A model generated the notes under the pieces. It saw nothing but the letters and a program-made list of their open reading frames with translations. It was not told the DNA's origin and searched no databases. Below, piece by piece: positions 18,255-26,830 of a stretch of 47,162 bases of DNA. Both the position numbers and the translations under genes were made by a program. Each line of letters opens with the position of its first letter. The first letter of the stretch is position 1. The stretch is from Limimaricola variabilis (GTDB lineage: Bacteria; Pseudomonadota; Alphaproteobacteria; Rhodobacterales; Rhodobacteraceae): the NCBI RefSeq assembly GCF_014195545.1, contig NZ_JACIBX010000020.1:1-47162 (forward strand), read 5' to 3'.

Positions 18255-18940
18255 GTGCGCTTCTGGAGGTCGAGGACCTGACCGCCGCCTATGGCGCCAG
18301 CCAGGCGCTGTTCGGCGTGTCGCTGTCGCTGGGCGAGGGCCGGGCGCTGGCGCTGATGGGCCGCAACGGCATGGGCAAGACCACGACCATCGCCTGCATC
18401 ATGCGGATGATGGCCGCGCGCTCGGGACGGATCGCCTTTGCCGGTCACGACCTCGCCCGGCTGCCGGCGCATCGTGCGGCGCGGCTCGGGCTGGGGCTGG
18501 TGCCGGAGGGACGGCGGGCGTTTCGCGGCCTCACCGTGCGCGAGAACCTGATCGCCGCCGCGCGCCGGGGCGAATGGACGCTGGAGCGGGTCTATGCGCT
18601 GTTCCCTCGGCTGGAAGAGCGAGCGCAGCAGCGCTCAGAGACGCTGTCGGGGGGCGAGCAGCAGATGCTGGTGATCGGTCGCGCGCTGATGACCAACCCC
18701 AAGCTCCTGATCCTCGACGAGGCGACCGAGGGCCTCGCGCCGGTGGTTCGGGCCGAGATATGGTCCGCGATCCGCGCGCTCAAGGCCCAGGGCCAGTCGA
18801 TCCTCGTGGTCGACAAGTCGCTGCGCGAACTGGCCGAGGTGGCCGATGACTGCGTCGTGCTGGAGCGCGGCCGCGACGTCTGGCACGGGACGCCGGCGGC
18901 GCTCACCGGCGACGTGGCGCAGCGCTTCCTGGGGGTCTGA
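18251..18940 (+). CDS. livF: LIV-type ABC transporter ATP-binding protein
   Basis: Second ATPase, 229 residues, starting at the ATG that overlaps the livG stop (ATGA). Walker A is GRNGMGKTT, the signature is LSGGEQQMLVIGRAL and Walker B is LLILDEATEGLAP, all LivF-like. The usual switch histidine is replaced in LVVDKSLREL (Asp-Lys instead of Glu-His), a variant seen in some LivF relatives. It completes the KHMGF set. The next gene, a thioesterase, follows after one base. Confidence 0.9.
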   Translation: MSALLEVEDLTAAYGASQALFGVSLSLGEGRALALMGRNGMGKTTTIACIMRMMAARSGRIAFAGHDLARLPAHRAARLGLGLVPEGRRAFRGLTVRENLIAAARRGEWTLERVYALFPRLEERAQQRSETLSGGEQQMLVIGRALMTNPKLLILDEATEGLAPVVRAEIWSAIRALKAQGQSILVVDKSLRELAEVADDCVVLERGRDVWHGTPAALTGDVAQRFLGV

Positions 18941-18941
18941 G

Positions 18942-19370
18942 ATGGGCTTCGTCACCACCCGCAAAGTGCGGTTCGAGCATTGCGACCCCGCCGGGATCGT
19001 CTTCTACCCGCGCTATTTCGAAATGCTGAACGCCTGCATCGAGGACTGGTTCGAGGACCGGCTTGGCCATAGCTTTGGCGCCATCCATGTCGAGGGCGGC
19101 CATGCCGTGCCGACCGCGCGCTGCGAGGTGCGCTTCACCGCGCCGAGTCGGATCGGCGATCCGCTGGCGCTCACGCTGCGGGCGCGGCGGCTGGGGCGCA
19201 GCAGCCTCGACCTTTCGATCGACGTGGCGAGCGGCGCGGAGCCGCGGCTGCATGCCGATTTCACCCTGGTCCACGTGTCGCAGTCATCGGGCCGCGCCGT
19301 GGCCTGGCCCGAGCCGCTGCGCGCGGCCATCATCCGAGAACTTGAAGAAGAGGCGCCGCATGGCACATGA
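18942..19370 (+). CDS. 4-Hydroxybenzoyl-CoA thioesterase-like hotdog protein
   Basis: A 142-residue hotdog-fold thioesterase of the 4-hydroxybenzoyl-CoA/YbgC type. The hallmark HCDPAGIVFYPRYFEM is present, with Asp15 at the nucleophile/base position. It starts one base after livF and its end overlaps the RidA start by 11 bases. In an aryl-CoA operon it could rescue CoA from dead-end thioesters or release a hydroxylated aromatic acid. Anthranilyl-CoA or a hydroxy-anthranilyl-CoA side product are candidates (inference). Confidence 0.88.
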   Translation: MGFVTTRKVRFEHCDPAGIVFYPRYFEMLNACIEDWFEDRLGHSFGAIHVEGGHAVPTARCEVRFTAPSRIGDPLALTLRARRLGRSSLDLSIDVASGAEPRLHADFTLVHVSQSSGRAVAWPEPLRAAIIRELEEEAPHGT

Positions 19371-19758
19371 GATCATCCATCCCGAGGGCTGGGCGCCCGC
19401 CAAGGGCTACGCCAACGGCGTCTTGACGCAGGACGGGCAGCTGTTCGTCGGCGGCCAGATCGGCTGGACCGCCGCGCAGGTGTTCGAGGCCAAGGATTTC
19501 GTCGGCCAGATGGAACAGGCGCTGCGCAACATCCTCGCGGTGGTCGAGGCGGCGGGCGGCGGTGCCGAGCACATCACCCGGCTGACCTGGTACGTCACCG
19601 ATAAGCGCGAATACCTGGCCCGCCAGCGCGAGGTCGGCGAGGCCTATCGCCGGGTGCTGGGGCGGCATTTCCCTGCGATGACCATGGTTGTGGTGGCCGG
19701 TCTGGTCGAGGACGAGGCGCTGGTGGAGATCGAAGCGACGGCGGTGATCCCGCGCTAG
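19360..19758 (+). CDS. RidA/YjgF family protein, variant without the catalytic Arg
   Basis: A 132-residue RidA-fold protein with blocks LFVGGQIGW, ALRNILAVVEAAG and FPAMTMVVVAGL. RidA proteins hydrolyse enamines and imines, and deaminases such as 2-aminomuconate deaminase belong to the same fold. The arginine that binds carboxylates in E. coli RidA (in VARLPKD) is Gly114 here, while the IEIEA-type glutamate is kept (VEIEATA). So this is not a standard RidA and belongs to an Arg-less subgroup. As the last gene of the operon it could remove the amino group of the cyclic enamine product of the monooxygenase/reductase, but that is inference. Its stop overlaps the stop of the convergent phosphatase gene. 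Confidence 0.86.
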   Translation: MAHEIIHPEGWAPAKGYANGVLTQDGQLFVGGQIGWTAAQVFEAKDFVGQMEQALRNILAVVEAAGGGAEHITRLTWYVTDKREYLARQREVGEAYRRVLGRHFPAMTMVVVAGLVEDEALVEIEATAVIPR

Positions 19759-20507
19759 GCCTCCGGCTCGGGGCGCAGCGGCACACGGCCTTCGGGCGTC
19801 AACAGCCAGATCTCGCGCCCCTCGATCACCGCCGCGGCGAGCGGCCGGCCATAGGCCGCGCCGCCGTCGAGATCGACGCGGTTGCCGAAGTGCCGGGGCC
19901 GTTCGAGCGCCGTATGGCCGTGCACCACGAGGGGCCCGTGATCCCGGGCATCTTCGAGCCAGCCGTTGCGGATCCAGACGAGGTCATCCTCGGTCTGCTC
20001 GGCCAGCGGCACGCCCGGGCGAATGCCGGCATGCACGAAGAGCGCTTCGCCCCGCGCGTGGTAGAGCGGCAGCGCCGCGAGAAAATCGCGATGCGCCGCG
20101 GGCACCTTCGCCAGCGCCTCGCGATGCACCTCGTAGGGGTCGCGTCCCGCCACCTGTGCCACGCCATAGCTTTGCAGCGTGGTGTCGCCGCCGAGCCTCG
20201 GGTCGAGCCAGTCCAGATCCGGTCGCAGCCCCGGATCCTGCCAGTCCGGATCCTCGAGGAACTTGCGGAACAGCCGGTCGTGATTGCCGAGCAGCACGAT
20301 CCATGGCTGGCCAGCCTGACGGCCCTCGATCAGCATGTCGATCACCGCCCGGCTGTCCGGTCCGCGATCGGTCAGATCGCCCAGATGGATCACCGGGGCG
20401 TCGTCGTCACCGGTCCGTTCGCGGTCGGCCGCGATGAGGTCATGCGCCATCCGGAGCTTTTCCGGATGGCCGTGGATGTCGCCGATGGCGTAGCTGCGCG
20501 TGTTCAT
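19755..20507 (-). CDS. PPP-type metallophosphatase
   Basis: A 250-residue calcineurin-like phosphatase of the serine/threonine-phosphatase or Ap4A-hydrolase kind. Metal motifs in order are GDIHGH (near residue 8), GDLTDRG (near residue 43) and GNHDR (near residue 74), then HAGIRPG and HGHTALE, giving the full binuclear set. The start MNTRSYAIGDIHG is fixed by the first motif. The last four bases of the gene overlap the ridA stop, a tail-to-tail arrangement without room for a terminator. Its predicted promoter sits so close to the ATG that the mRNA may have almost no leader. Substrate unknown. Confidence 0.9.
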   Translation of the reverse strand: MNTRSYAIGDIHGHPEKLRMAHDLIAADRERTGDDDAPVIHLGDLTDRGPDSRAVIDMLIEGRQAGQPWIVLLGNHDRLFRKFLEDPDWQDPGLRPDLDWLDPRLGGDTTLQSYGVAQVAGRDPYEVHREALAKVPAAHRDFLAALPLYHARGEALFVHAGIRPGVPLAEQTEDDLVWIRNGWLEDARDHGPLVVHGHTALERPRHFGNRVDLDGGAAYGRPLAAAVIEGREIWLLTPEGRVPLRPEPEA

Positions 20508-20514
20508 GCGGCCG

Positions 20515-20542
20515 AGCCTAACGCGCGGCGCCACGGCGGCAA
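20515..20542 (-). promoter_or_regulatory. Predicted promoter of the phosphatase gene, likely leaderless
   Basis: On the minus strand TTGCCG (20542-20537), a 16-base spacer and TAGGCT (20520-20515) match the promoter form seen elsewhere in the window. Transcription would begin near 20508, immediately before the ATG at 20507-20505, predicting a leaderless or nearly leaderless transcript. No ribosome-binding site could be seen. Confidence 0.45.
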
Positions 20543-20544
20543 GC

Positions 20545-22092
20545 TCAACCGGGCAGGGCGGCGCGGTCGAGCGTGACGACGCGGTCAGCGCCGAACTCAT
20601 GCGGGCCGGTGACGGTACCGTCGGGCCATTCCACCGTGACCCGGGCCCCGGTCTCCGCGCCCAGCCCGACATGCAGCGGCCCGAGCCGCCCGCCGGCGTG
20701 ACCGCCGCCGATCGTGTTCTGCAGCACCTGGCGTCCGGTCCCGGTCTCGACCGTTACCAAGGCGCCGATGGCAAAGCGGTTGCCGCCGGGCTGCCGCAGC
20801 TCAATCCCGAGCCAGTGACCCGTGCCCTCGGTCACGTTGCGCCACAGCTCGATCGGCGCGCGGCGGTTGACCACCACGAGGTCGAGCCGTCCGTCACCGT
20901 CGAAATCGGCAAGCGCCGCGCCGCGCGCCCGTTCGGTCGTGGCGATCCCGGCCGTGACCGAGGCCTCCTCGAAGCGGCCATCGGCGCGCTGCATGAGAAG
21001 GTTGTTGGGGTCGCGCATGGCATTGGTGGGCATCTGGTCGACATTGCCCTTGGCAATGAACAGGTCGGCCCGCCCGTCATTGTCGACATCGCCGAACTCT
21101 GCATGCCAGCCGGTCGAGGGGCGGCCGTCGTCGCCGATATGCGGCCGCTGCGCGTAGGAGCCGATCGAGAAGGGGGCCGCGGCATAGCTGCCATCCGCCT
21201 GCGCCAGTTGCAGGAGCTGATCGCCCATCGAGGTCAGCATCACCTCGTCGCGGCCATCGCCATCAAGATCGCGGCCCGCGATCCCCATCCCCCAGAGCGA
21301 GACCCGGGGCCAGCCATCCGCCTCGGTCAGGAAGCGGCCTTCATCGATGTCCCACATCTGCTCGTAGCCATCGCGGACATAGTAATGGCGGTCGTTTGAG
21401 ATCCGCAGCGAGCGTTGCCCGCGCGCGTCGCGGGCGGCCAGCATCGACAGCGCGCAAAAACCCGGCTCGAGCGGCTCCGACCGCCACCCCGTGCTCTCGG
21501 GGCGCAGGATCGCGTTGGCGTCGCAGGTGCCGAACGGCCCTTCGGGGTCGTCGCGGTCGACATAGTTTCCGACCGCCATGACGGGGCGGGCGTCCTCCTC
21601 CCACCAGGCGGTGAAGGCGGTGGTCCAGGCGTCGCCCGCCGGCAGGCCGAGCGTCTCCGTGGAATCCTCGAAGCGGCAATCACCCAATCCGCGCAAAAGG
21701 AGGTTCGGCCCGGCCCGCATCACGAAGAGATCCGCCTGGCCATCGGCATCGGCATCGAGCGGGTAGGCGCCGGTGACGCCGGTGAGATCGGGCAGGGGCA
21801 CGGTGTCGAAGGCGAAACCGCCACGGTTGCGCCATAGGCGGGCGGGAGACTCGCCGCCCGCGGCGAAAATGTCGGGCCGAGCGTCGCCGTCGCAGTCCAT
21901 GACGGCCACGCCGCCGCCGACGAAATGCTCCCAGCCGCCCTCATAGGCGTGTGGGCCGAGCGCGGCCGAGCGGTCCTCGAACAGCGGTTGCGCCAGCGCC
22001 GCGTTGGCTCCGAGCGCGCAGGAGAGGGTTACGAAGGCGGCCACCGATACGCGCCAACCGCCGCGCGCAGGACGTTCTTCGCGCATCGTCAT
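20545..22092 (-). CDS. Secreted FG-GAP/VCBS repeat protein with ASPIC/UnbV domain
   Basis: A 515-residue exported protein of the CRTAC1/UnbV type. A signal peptide (VSVAAFVTLSCALGANAALA) follows a basic N-terminus. At least five repeats carry Ca-binding loops: DCDGDARPD, DADADGQAD, DLDGDGRDE, DVDNDGRAD and DFDGDGRLD, building a beta-propeller. The C-terminal region from about GHWLGIELRQPGGNRFAIG is an ASPIC/UnbV domain. The ATG at 22092 overlaps the stop of the ROK regulator (ATGA), so it is co-translated with a sugar-type regulator, an unusual pairing. The role is unknown; carbohydrate or cell-surface binding is a guess. Confidence 0.88.
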   Translation of the reverse strand: MTMREERPARGGWRVSVAAFVTLSCALGANAALAQPLFEDRSAALGPHAYEGGWEHFVGGGVAVMDCDGDARPDIFAAGGESPARLWRNRGGFAFDTVPLPDLTGVTGAYPLDADADGQADLFVMRAGPNLLLRGLGDCRFEDSTETLGLPAGDAWTTAFTAWWEEDARPVMAVGNYVDRDDPEGPFGTCDANAILRPESTGWRSEPLEPGFCALSMLAARDARGQRSLRISNDRHYYVRDGYEQMWDIDEGRFLTEADGWPRVSLWGMGIAGRDLDGDGRDEVMLTSMGDQLLQLAQADGSYAAAPFSIGSYAQRPHIGDDGRPSTGWHAEFGDVDNDGRADLFIAKGNVDQMPTNAMRDPNNLLMQRADGRFEEASVTAGIATTERARGAALADFDGDGRLDLVVVNRRAPIELWRNVTEGTGHWLGIELRQPGGNRFAIGALVTVETGTGRQVLQNTIGGGHAGGRLGPLHVGLGAETGARVTVEWPDGTVTGPHEFGADRVVTLDRAALPG

Positions 22093-23354
22093 GCCGACCG
22101 CGCCTCGGCCAGAACCGTCTCGGTGACGGCGGCCAGCGCCAGCGCGCTGGCGCCGCGCGCCCAGACCAGATCGCCCCAAGCATGGATCTCGACCCGCGCG
22201 GGCGTGCGGCCCTCGACCAAAGTCATCGCCTGCATCTCGGCCAGCACCTCCTCGGCGTAGAGATAGTCGTAGCGCATCCGCTCGCCCGAGAGGATCACCA
22301 GATTGGGGTCGAAGAGCTGGATCACGTTGGACAGGCCGAGCGCCATGTAGCGTCCGGCGCGGTTGAAGATGGTGCGGGCGGCGCGGTTGCCGGCCTTGGC
22401 CTCGGCATAGAGCGCGTCGAGCATCACTTGCGGGCTCGATGGCGATCGGCCCAGCGCGGTGGCCGCCTCGCGCGCAAGGGCGTAGTCGGCGATATAGGCC
22501 TCGAGGCAGCCGCGCCGGCCGCAGCGGCACAGCGCGCCGTCGAGCTGCACCTTGGTGTGGCCCAGCTCCATCCCCATGCTGCGCTCGCCACGATAGAGCC
22601 GGTTGTCGATCACCAGCCCCATCCCGACGCCATGCTCGATGGTGACGACGGCGAAATCCGAGCGCTGCCGCCCGACGCCGAACCACAGCTCGGCCAGCGT
22701 CAGCATGTTGGCGTCGTTGTCGACCAGCACCGGCAGGCCGAAGCGGCGGCTGGCCTCGGCGCCCAGCGGCATGTCCGGCCCGAGATGCGGCGACCACAGT
22801 ACCGTGCCTGAGGTGTGGTCGACCATGCCCGACAGGCCTACCCCGACCGCGAGCAGCGCTTCGCGCGGCTGCTCGGCCTGTGTCAGCACCGCCTCGATCA
22901 GCGCTTCGATCTCGTCGCAGGTCTGGTCGAGAGAACGGCGCGTGGGCGGGGCGGGGCGGGCCGCGTCGGCCAGGATGGTGCCGGCGAAATCGGCCAGCAC
23001 GGCGGTGTTGCGTTCGTCCGAGATCTTGATGCCGATCACGAGCCGTCCCTCGGGGACCAGTTCGAGCGCGACGGGCGGGCGGCCACGGGTCGCGGCGGCG
23101 GGGGCGGCGCCCTCGACCTCGCGCAGCAGTCCCATGGTGATCAGCTCGGAGGTGATCGTCGTCACCGAGCCGGCGCTGACCCCCAGCGCGCGGCTGATCT
23201 CGGCACGGGCGGCGCGCCCGTTGGCGCGGACATGCTCGAGGATCTGCTGACGCAGCGGCCGCGCTTCGCGCTGGCTGCCCGGCAGCATCGGCCCGACTCC
23301 ATGTTGCGGTTCTGCAACGGATGCGGCCTCCTCCGCCGCGTTCGCGTCGCTCAT
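22089..23354 (-). CDS. ROK family transcriptional regulator (XylR/NagC type)
   Basis: A 421-residue repressor of the ROK family. An N-terminal winged helix covers RQQILEHVRANGRAARAEISRALGVSAGSVTTIT (about residues 33-66). The sugar-kinase-like domain shows GVGLSGMVD, LVDNDANML and the zinc motif CRCGRRGCLEAY near residue 275. It is transcribed away from xylFHG, with a 215-base gap carrying a near-perfect 22-bp palindrome over the xylF promoter. This is the expected layout for a xylose-responsive repressor controlling that transporter. The sugar is inferred from the transporter type. The last bases overlap the UnbV gene start. Confidence 0.92.
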   Translation of the reverse strand: MSDANAAEEAASVAEPQHGVGPMLPGSQREARPLRQQILEHVRANGRAARAEISRALGVSAGSVTTITSELITMGLLREVEGAAPAAATRGRPPVALELVPEGRLVIGIKISDERNTAVLADFAGTILADAARPAPPTRRSLDQTCDEIEALIEAVLTQAEQPREALLAVGVGLSGMVDHTSGTVLWSPHLGPDMPLGAEASRRFGLPVLVDNDANMLTLAELWFGVGRQRSDFAVVTIEHGVGMGLVIDNRLYRGERSMGMELGHTKVQLDGALCRCGRRGCLEAYIADYALAREAATALGRSPSSPQVMLDALYAEAKAGNRAARTIFNRAGRYMALGLSNVIQLFDPNLVILSGERMRYDYLYAEEVLAEMQAMTLVEGRTPARVEIHAWGDLVWARGASALALAAVTETVLAEARSA

Positions 23355-23426
23355 TGTTCTCTCCCCGAATTATCTGCGGGCTTCTCCGGGCCGAGATTTT
23401 CGGATCGCCCAAGATGGGTCCGGCCT

Positions 23427-23454
23427 GCCATAGATTGTTACCCTTATTAGGCAA
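23427..23454 (-). promoter_or_regulatory. Predicted promoter of the ROK regulator gene
   Basis: On the minus strand TTGCCT (23454-23449), a 16-base spacer and TATGGC (23432-23427) form a plausible promoter about 75 bases before the ATG. It lies next to the palindrome at 23458-23479, so autoregulation is likely. Confidence 0.38.
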
Positions 23455-23457
23455 GCT

Positions 23458-23479
23458 TTGGCAAAATATATTTTGACAA
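23458..23479. promoter_or_regulatory. 22-bp palindrome, candidate ROK operator
   Basis: TTGGCAAAATA joined directly to TATTTTGACAA is a 22-bp palindrome with a single mismatched pair. It covers the perfect -35 hexamer TTGACA (23473-23478) of the xylF promoter and touches the -35 region of the divergent ROK promoter. Binding here would block xylF transcription. Confidence 0.58.
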
Positions 23480-23500
23480 TCGAATTAATTGTGCGAGTGT
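23473..23500 (+). promoter_or_regulatory. Predicted xylF promoter
   Basis: A consensus -35 TTGACA (23473-23478) is followed after 16 bases by a poor -10, GAGTGT (23495-23500). The weak -10 and the overlapping palindrome suit a tightly controlled sugar-uptake promoter. The -10 position is uncertain. Confidence 0.35.
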
Positions 23501-23569
23501 GACGCTCAACCGGTTTCCAGGAGGGACCGGCATCCCGGTGGGACGGGACATTTTCTAGGGAGGATACCC

Positions 23570-24604
23570 ATGCGCAACGCAATTCTGGCCGCCGTCGCCC
23601 TGACGGCCGGCTTCAGCACGACCGCGATCGCCGAACAGCACGGCATGACCGTGGGCGTGAGCTGGTCCAACTTCCAGGAAGAGCGCTGGAAGACCGACGA
23701 GGCCGCGATCAAGGCCGCGCTCGAGGCCGCCGGCGCCGAATATGTCTCGGCCGACGCGCAGTCCTCGTCCTCCAAGCAGCTCTCCGACGTCGAGAGCCTG
23801 ATCGCCCAAGGCGTCGACGCGCTGATCATCCTCGCGCAAGACACCCAGGCGATCGGTCCCGCCGTCGAAGCGGCCTTCAACGAAGGCATCCCGGTCATCG
23901 CCTATGACCGCCTGATCGAGGACGACCGCGCCTTCTACCTGACCTTCGACAACGTCGAGGTCGGCCGGATGCAGGCCCGCGCCGTGCTCGAGGCCGCGCC
24001 CGAGGGCAACTACGTGATGATCAAGGGCTCGCCCACCGATCCCAACGCCGACTTCCTGCGCGGCGGTCAGCAGGAAGTGCTGCAGGAGGCGATCGATTCC
24101 GGCGCGATCACCATCGTCGGCGAGGCCTATACCGATGGCTGGCTGCCCGCCAACGCCCAGCGCAACATGGAGCAGATCCTGACCGCGCAGGACAACCAGA
24201 TCGACGCCGTGGTCGCCTCGAATGACGGCACCGCCGGCGGCGCCGTGGCCGCGCTCACCGCGCAGGGCATGGACGGCATCCCGGTCTCGGGCCAGGACGC
24301 CGATCACGCCGCGCTCAACCGCGTCGCGCAGGGCACGCAGACCGTCTCGGTCTGGAAGGACAGCCGCGAGCTGGGCCGCGAAGCCGGCGAGATCGCCGTC
24401 GAGCTGGCCTCGGGCACCGAGATGAGCGCCATCGAGGGTGCCGAAGAGTGGACCTCCCCCGCCGGCACCACGCTGTGGGCCAAGTTCCTCGATCCGGTCC
24501 CGGTGACCCGCGAGAACCTCGACGTCGTGGTCGATGCCGGCTGGATCGACCAGGAGACGCTGTGCCAGGGCGTCACCGGTGACGTCCCCGCCTGCGCCGA
24601 ATGA
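23570..24604 (+). CDS. xylF: D-xylose-type ABC transporter substrate-binding protein
   Basis: Periplasmic sugar-binding protein, 344 residues, with a signal peptide of about 22 residues ([20 protein letters not shown]). After cleavage [19 protein letters not shown] begins the first lobe as in Xyl[23 protein letters not shown] and the C-terminal [13 protein letters not shown] are also XylF-like. The start at 23570 is preceded by TAGGGAGGA. It lies divergent from the ROK regulator and ahead of the permease and ATPase genes. Xylose is the likely ligand, though related pentoses cannot be excluded. Confidence 0.92.
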   Translation: MRNAILAAVALTAGFSTTAIAEQHGMTVGVSWSNFQEERWKTDEAAIKAALEAAGAEYVSADAQSSSSKQLSDVESLIAQGVDALIILAQDTQAIGPAVEAAFNEGIPVIAYDRLIEDDRAFYLTFDNVEVGRMQARAVLEAAPEGNYVMIKGSPTDPNADFLRGGQQEVLQEAIDSGAITIVGEAYTDGWLPANAQRNMEQILTAQDNQIDAVVASNDGTAGGAVAALTAQGMDGIPVSGQDADHAALNRVAQGTQTVSVWKDSRELGREAGEIAVELASGTEMSAIEGAEEWTSPAGTTLWAKFLDPVPVTRENLDVVVDAGWIDQETLCQGVTGDVPACAE

Positions 24605-24611
24605 CCCTCGC

Positions 24612-24639
24612 GCCCCGGCCCGGTGATCCGGGCCGGGGC
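24612..24639 (+). other. Intercistronic hairpin between xylF and xylH
   Basis: GCCCCGGCCCGG (24612-24623) and CCGGGCCGGGGC (24628-24639) pair over 12 bp with a TGAT loop, starting 7 bases after the xylF stop. No T-run follows. It probably raises the amount of binding protein relative to the permease through mRNA protection or partial termination. Confidence 0.6.
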
Positions 24640-24698
24640 CCTCGCGTTCCAACGCCATGCGCGCTCCCCCGCGCCGCTCTCCGTCCAGGAGTCCCCAG

Positions 24699-26024
24699 AT
24701 GTCCGATACCGATACCGTTCCGAACGCCGCGCCCTCCGGGCAGCGGCCAGCGGAAAAGGCCCCCGCACGCTCCTTCATCAATCAGCTCGAGATCGACCTG
24801 CGCCTGCTCGGCATGGTCGGCGCCTTCATTGCCGTCTGCGTCGTCTTCAACGTGATGACCGACGGGCGTTTCCTGACGCCGCGCAACATCTTCAACCTGT
24901 CGATCCAGACCGTTTCCGTGGCGATCATGGCCACCGGCATGGTGTTCATCATCGTCACCCGGCATATCGACCTGTCGGTCGGTGCGCTGCTGGCCACCGC
25001 CTCGGCGGTGATGGCGATGATGCAGACCCGCTGGCTGCCCGACACGCTCGGCCTGCCGCTGGGCCACGCGGCGCTGCCATGGCTCGCCATCGTGGCAGGC
25101 CTGATCACCGGTGCCGCGATCGGCGCCTTCCAGGGCTGGCTCGTGGGTTACCTCACCATCCCCGCCTTCATCGTGACGCTGGGTGGTCTGCTGATCTGGC
25201 GCAACGTCGGTTGGTACATCACCAGCGGCCAGACCATCGGGCCGCTCGACGAGACCTTCCAGGCCTTCGGCGGCATCAACGGCACGCTCGGCGCGCAATG
25301 GAGCTGGATCGCGGGGCTGCTCGCCGCCGCCTTCGCCGTGGCCGCTCTGTTCTCGGCGCGGCGCAACAAGATCGGCCATGGCTTCCCGGTCAAGCCGATC
25401 TGGGCCGAGGCGGTCGTCATGGCCATCGTCGCCGGCGCGATCCTGGGCTTCGTTGCGATCCTCAATGCCTATGAAATCCCGTCCCGGGTGCTGGCGCGCG
25501 ACTTCGCAGCCCGCGGCATGGAGATGCCCGAGGGCTACACCGCCGCCTACGGCATTCCCTACTCGGTGCTGCTGCTGATCGCGGTGGCCGTGGTGATGAC
25601 CGTGATCGCCCGCAAGACACGGCTCGGACGCTACATCTTCGCCACCGGGGGCAACCCCGACGCGGCCGAGCTTTCGGGCATCAACACCCGCCTGCTGACC
25701 GTCAAGGTGTTCACAATCATGGGCATCCTGGTCGCGATCTCGGCCGTGGTCGCCTCGGCGCGCCTGACCAACCACTCCAACGACATCGGCACGCTCGACG
25801 AGCTGCGGGTGATCGCCGCCGCCGTGATCGGCGGCACCGCGCTCTCCGGTGGAATCGGCACGATCTACGGCGCCATTCTCGGCGCGCTGATCATGCAGTC
25901 GCTGCAATCGGGCATGGCGATGGTCGGCGTCGACGCGCCGTTGCAGAACATCGTCGTCGGCACCGTGCTGGTCGCCGCCGTGCTGATCGACATCATCTAT
26001 CGCCGCCGCATCGGAGGGAAGTGA
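24699..26024 (+). CDS. xylH: D-xylose-type ABC transporter permease
   Basis: Inner-membrane sugar permease of the XylH/RbsC class, 441 residues, longer than E. coli XylH (393). The N-terminal ~35 residues are polar, followed by about ten hydrophobic segments. [20 protein letters not shown] and [19 protein letters not shown] are class signatures. The start [12 protein letters not shown] at 24699 is chosen because GTCCAGGAG lies just upstream and no earlier start has support. It lies one base before xylG. Confidence 0.93.
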   Translation: MSDTDTVPNAAPSGQRPAEKAPARSFINQLEIDLRLLGMVGAFIAVCVVFNVMTDGRFLTPRNIFNLSIQTVSVAIMATGMVFIIVTRHIDLSVGALLATASAVMAMMQTRWLPDTLGLPLGHAALPWLAIVAGLITGAAIGAFQGWLVGYLTIPAFIVTLGGLLIWRNVGWYITSGQTIGPLDETFQAFGGINGTLGAQWSWIAGLLAAAFAVAALFSARRNKIGHGFPVKPIWAEAVVMAIVAGAILGFVAILNAYEIPSRVLARDFAARGMEMPEGYTAAYGIPYSVLLLIAVAVVMTVIARKTRLGRYIFATGGNPDAAELSGINTRLLTVKVFTIMGILVAISAVVASARLTNHSNDIGTLDELRVIAAAVIGGTALSGGIGTIYGAILGALIMQSLQSGMAMVGVDAPLQNIVVGTVLVAAVLIDIIYRRRIGGK

Positions 26025-26025
26025 G

Positions 26026-26808
26026 ATGGACCGCAACACCGATCCCCGCGCCAACGGCGCCAAGCCGTTGGTCGAACTCAAGGACATCCGCATCGCCTTC
26101 GGCGGCGTGCAGGCCGTCGACGGCGTCTCGCTCGATCTCTACCCGGGCGAGGTGGTGGGGCTGCTGGGCCATAACGGTGCCGGCAAGTCGACGCTGATCA
26201 AGATCCTCTCGGGCGCCTACAAGGCGGATTCGGGCGAGATCTGGATCAACGGCGAGAAGGCCAACATCCAGAGCCCCCGCGACGCGCGGCGCTACAACAT
26301 CGAGACCATCTACCAGACGCTCGCGCTGGCCGACAATCTCGACGCCGCCTCGAACTTGTTTCTCGGGCGCGAGATCACGACCAGGATCGGCTTCGTCGAC
26401 GACGCCAAGCAGGAGGCCGAGACGCGCAGGATCATGGCGCGCCTCAATCCCAACTTCCGCAAGCTCTCCGAGCCGGTCTCGGCGCTGTCGGGCGGCCAGC
26501 GGCAGTCGGTGGCCATCGCCCGGGCGGTCTACTTCAACGCCAAGATCCTGATCATGGACGAACCCACCGCCGCGCTCGGCGTGCACGAGACGGCGATGGT
26601 CGCGGACCTGATCAAGGAGCTGAAGGCGCAGGGTCTCGGCATCTTCCTGATCTCGCACGACACGCGCGAGATGATGGATCTGTGCGACCGCGTCTCGGTG
26701 ATGAAGAACGGCCAGCTGGTCGGCACCGAGCGTGTCGAGGACGTCACCGAGGACGACATCCTGTCGATGATCATTCTCGGCAAGAACCCAAAGCGCGAAG
26801 CCGCCTGA
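26026..26808 (+). CDS. xylG: Sugar ABC transporter ATP-binding protein, single-domain XylG
   Basis: ATPase of 260 residues with Walker [10 protein letters not shown] near residue 48-56, signature [15 protein letters not shown], Walker [13 protein letters not shown] and the switch His in [10 protein letters not shown]. coli XylG and RbsA carry two fused ABC domains (about 500 residues). This one has a single domain, as in the FrcA type of alphaproteobacteria, so the working unit would be a homodimer. Nothing suggests truncation: the end is followed by a strong terminator. Confidence 0.92.
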   Translation: MDRNTDPRANGAKPLVELKDIRIAFGGVQAVDGVSLDLYPGEVVGLLGHNGAGKSTLIKILSGAYKADSGEIWINGEKANIQSPRDARRYNIETIYQTLALADNLDAASNLFLGREITTRIGFVDDAKQEAETRRIMARLNPNFRKLSEPVSALSGGQRQSVAIARAVYFNAKILIMDEPTAALGVHETAMVADLIKELKAQGLGIFLISHDTREMMDLCDRVSVMKNGQLVGTERVEDVTEDDILSMIILGKNPKREAA

Positions 26809-26830
26809 ACACACGCTCCGCGCGAATTCC

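Noticed and set aside
19755-19758. Overlap of two stop codons as a sequencing error
   Set aside because: Both convergent reading frames end in plausible C-termini; a shared CTAG gives a stop on each strand naturally.
26026-26808. XylG as a truncated gene because it has one ABC domain instead of two
   Set aside because: Single-domain sugar ATPases of the FrcA type are normal in alphaproteobacteria; the gene has all motifs and is followed by a strong terminator.
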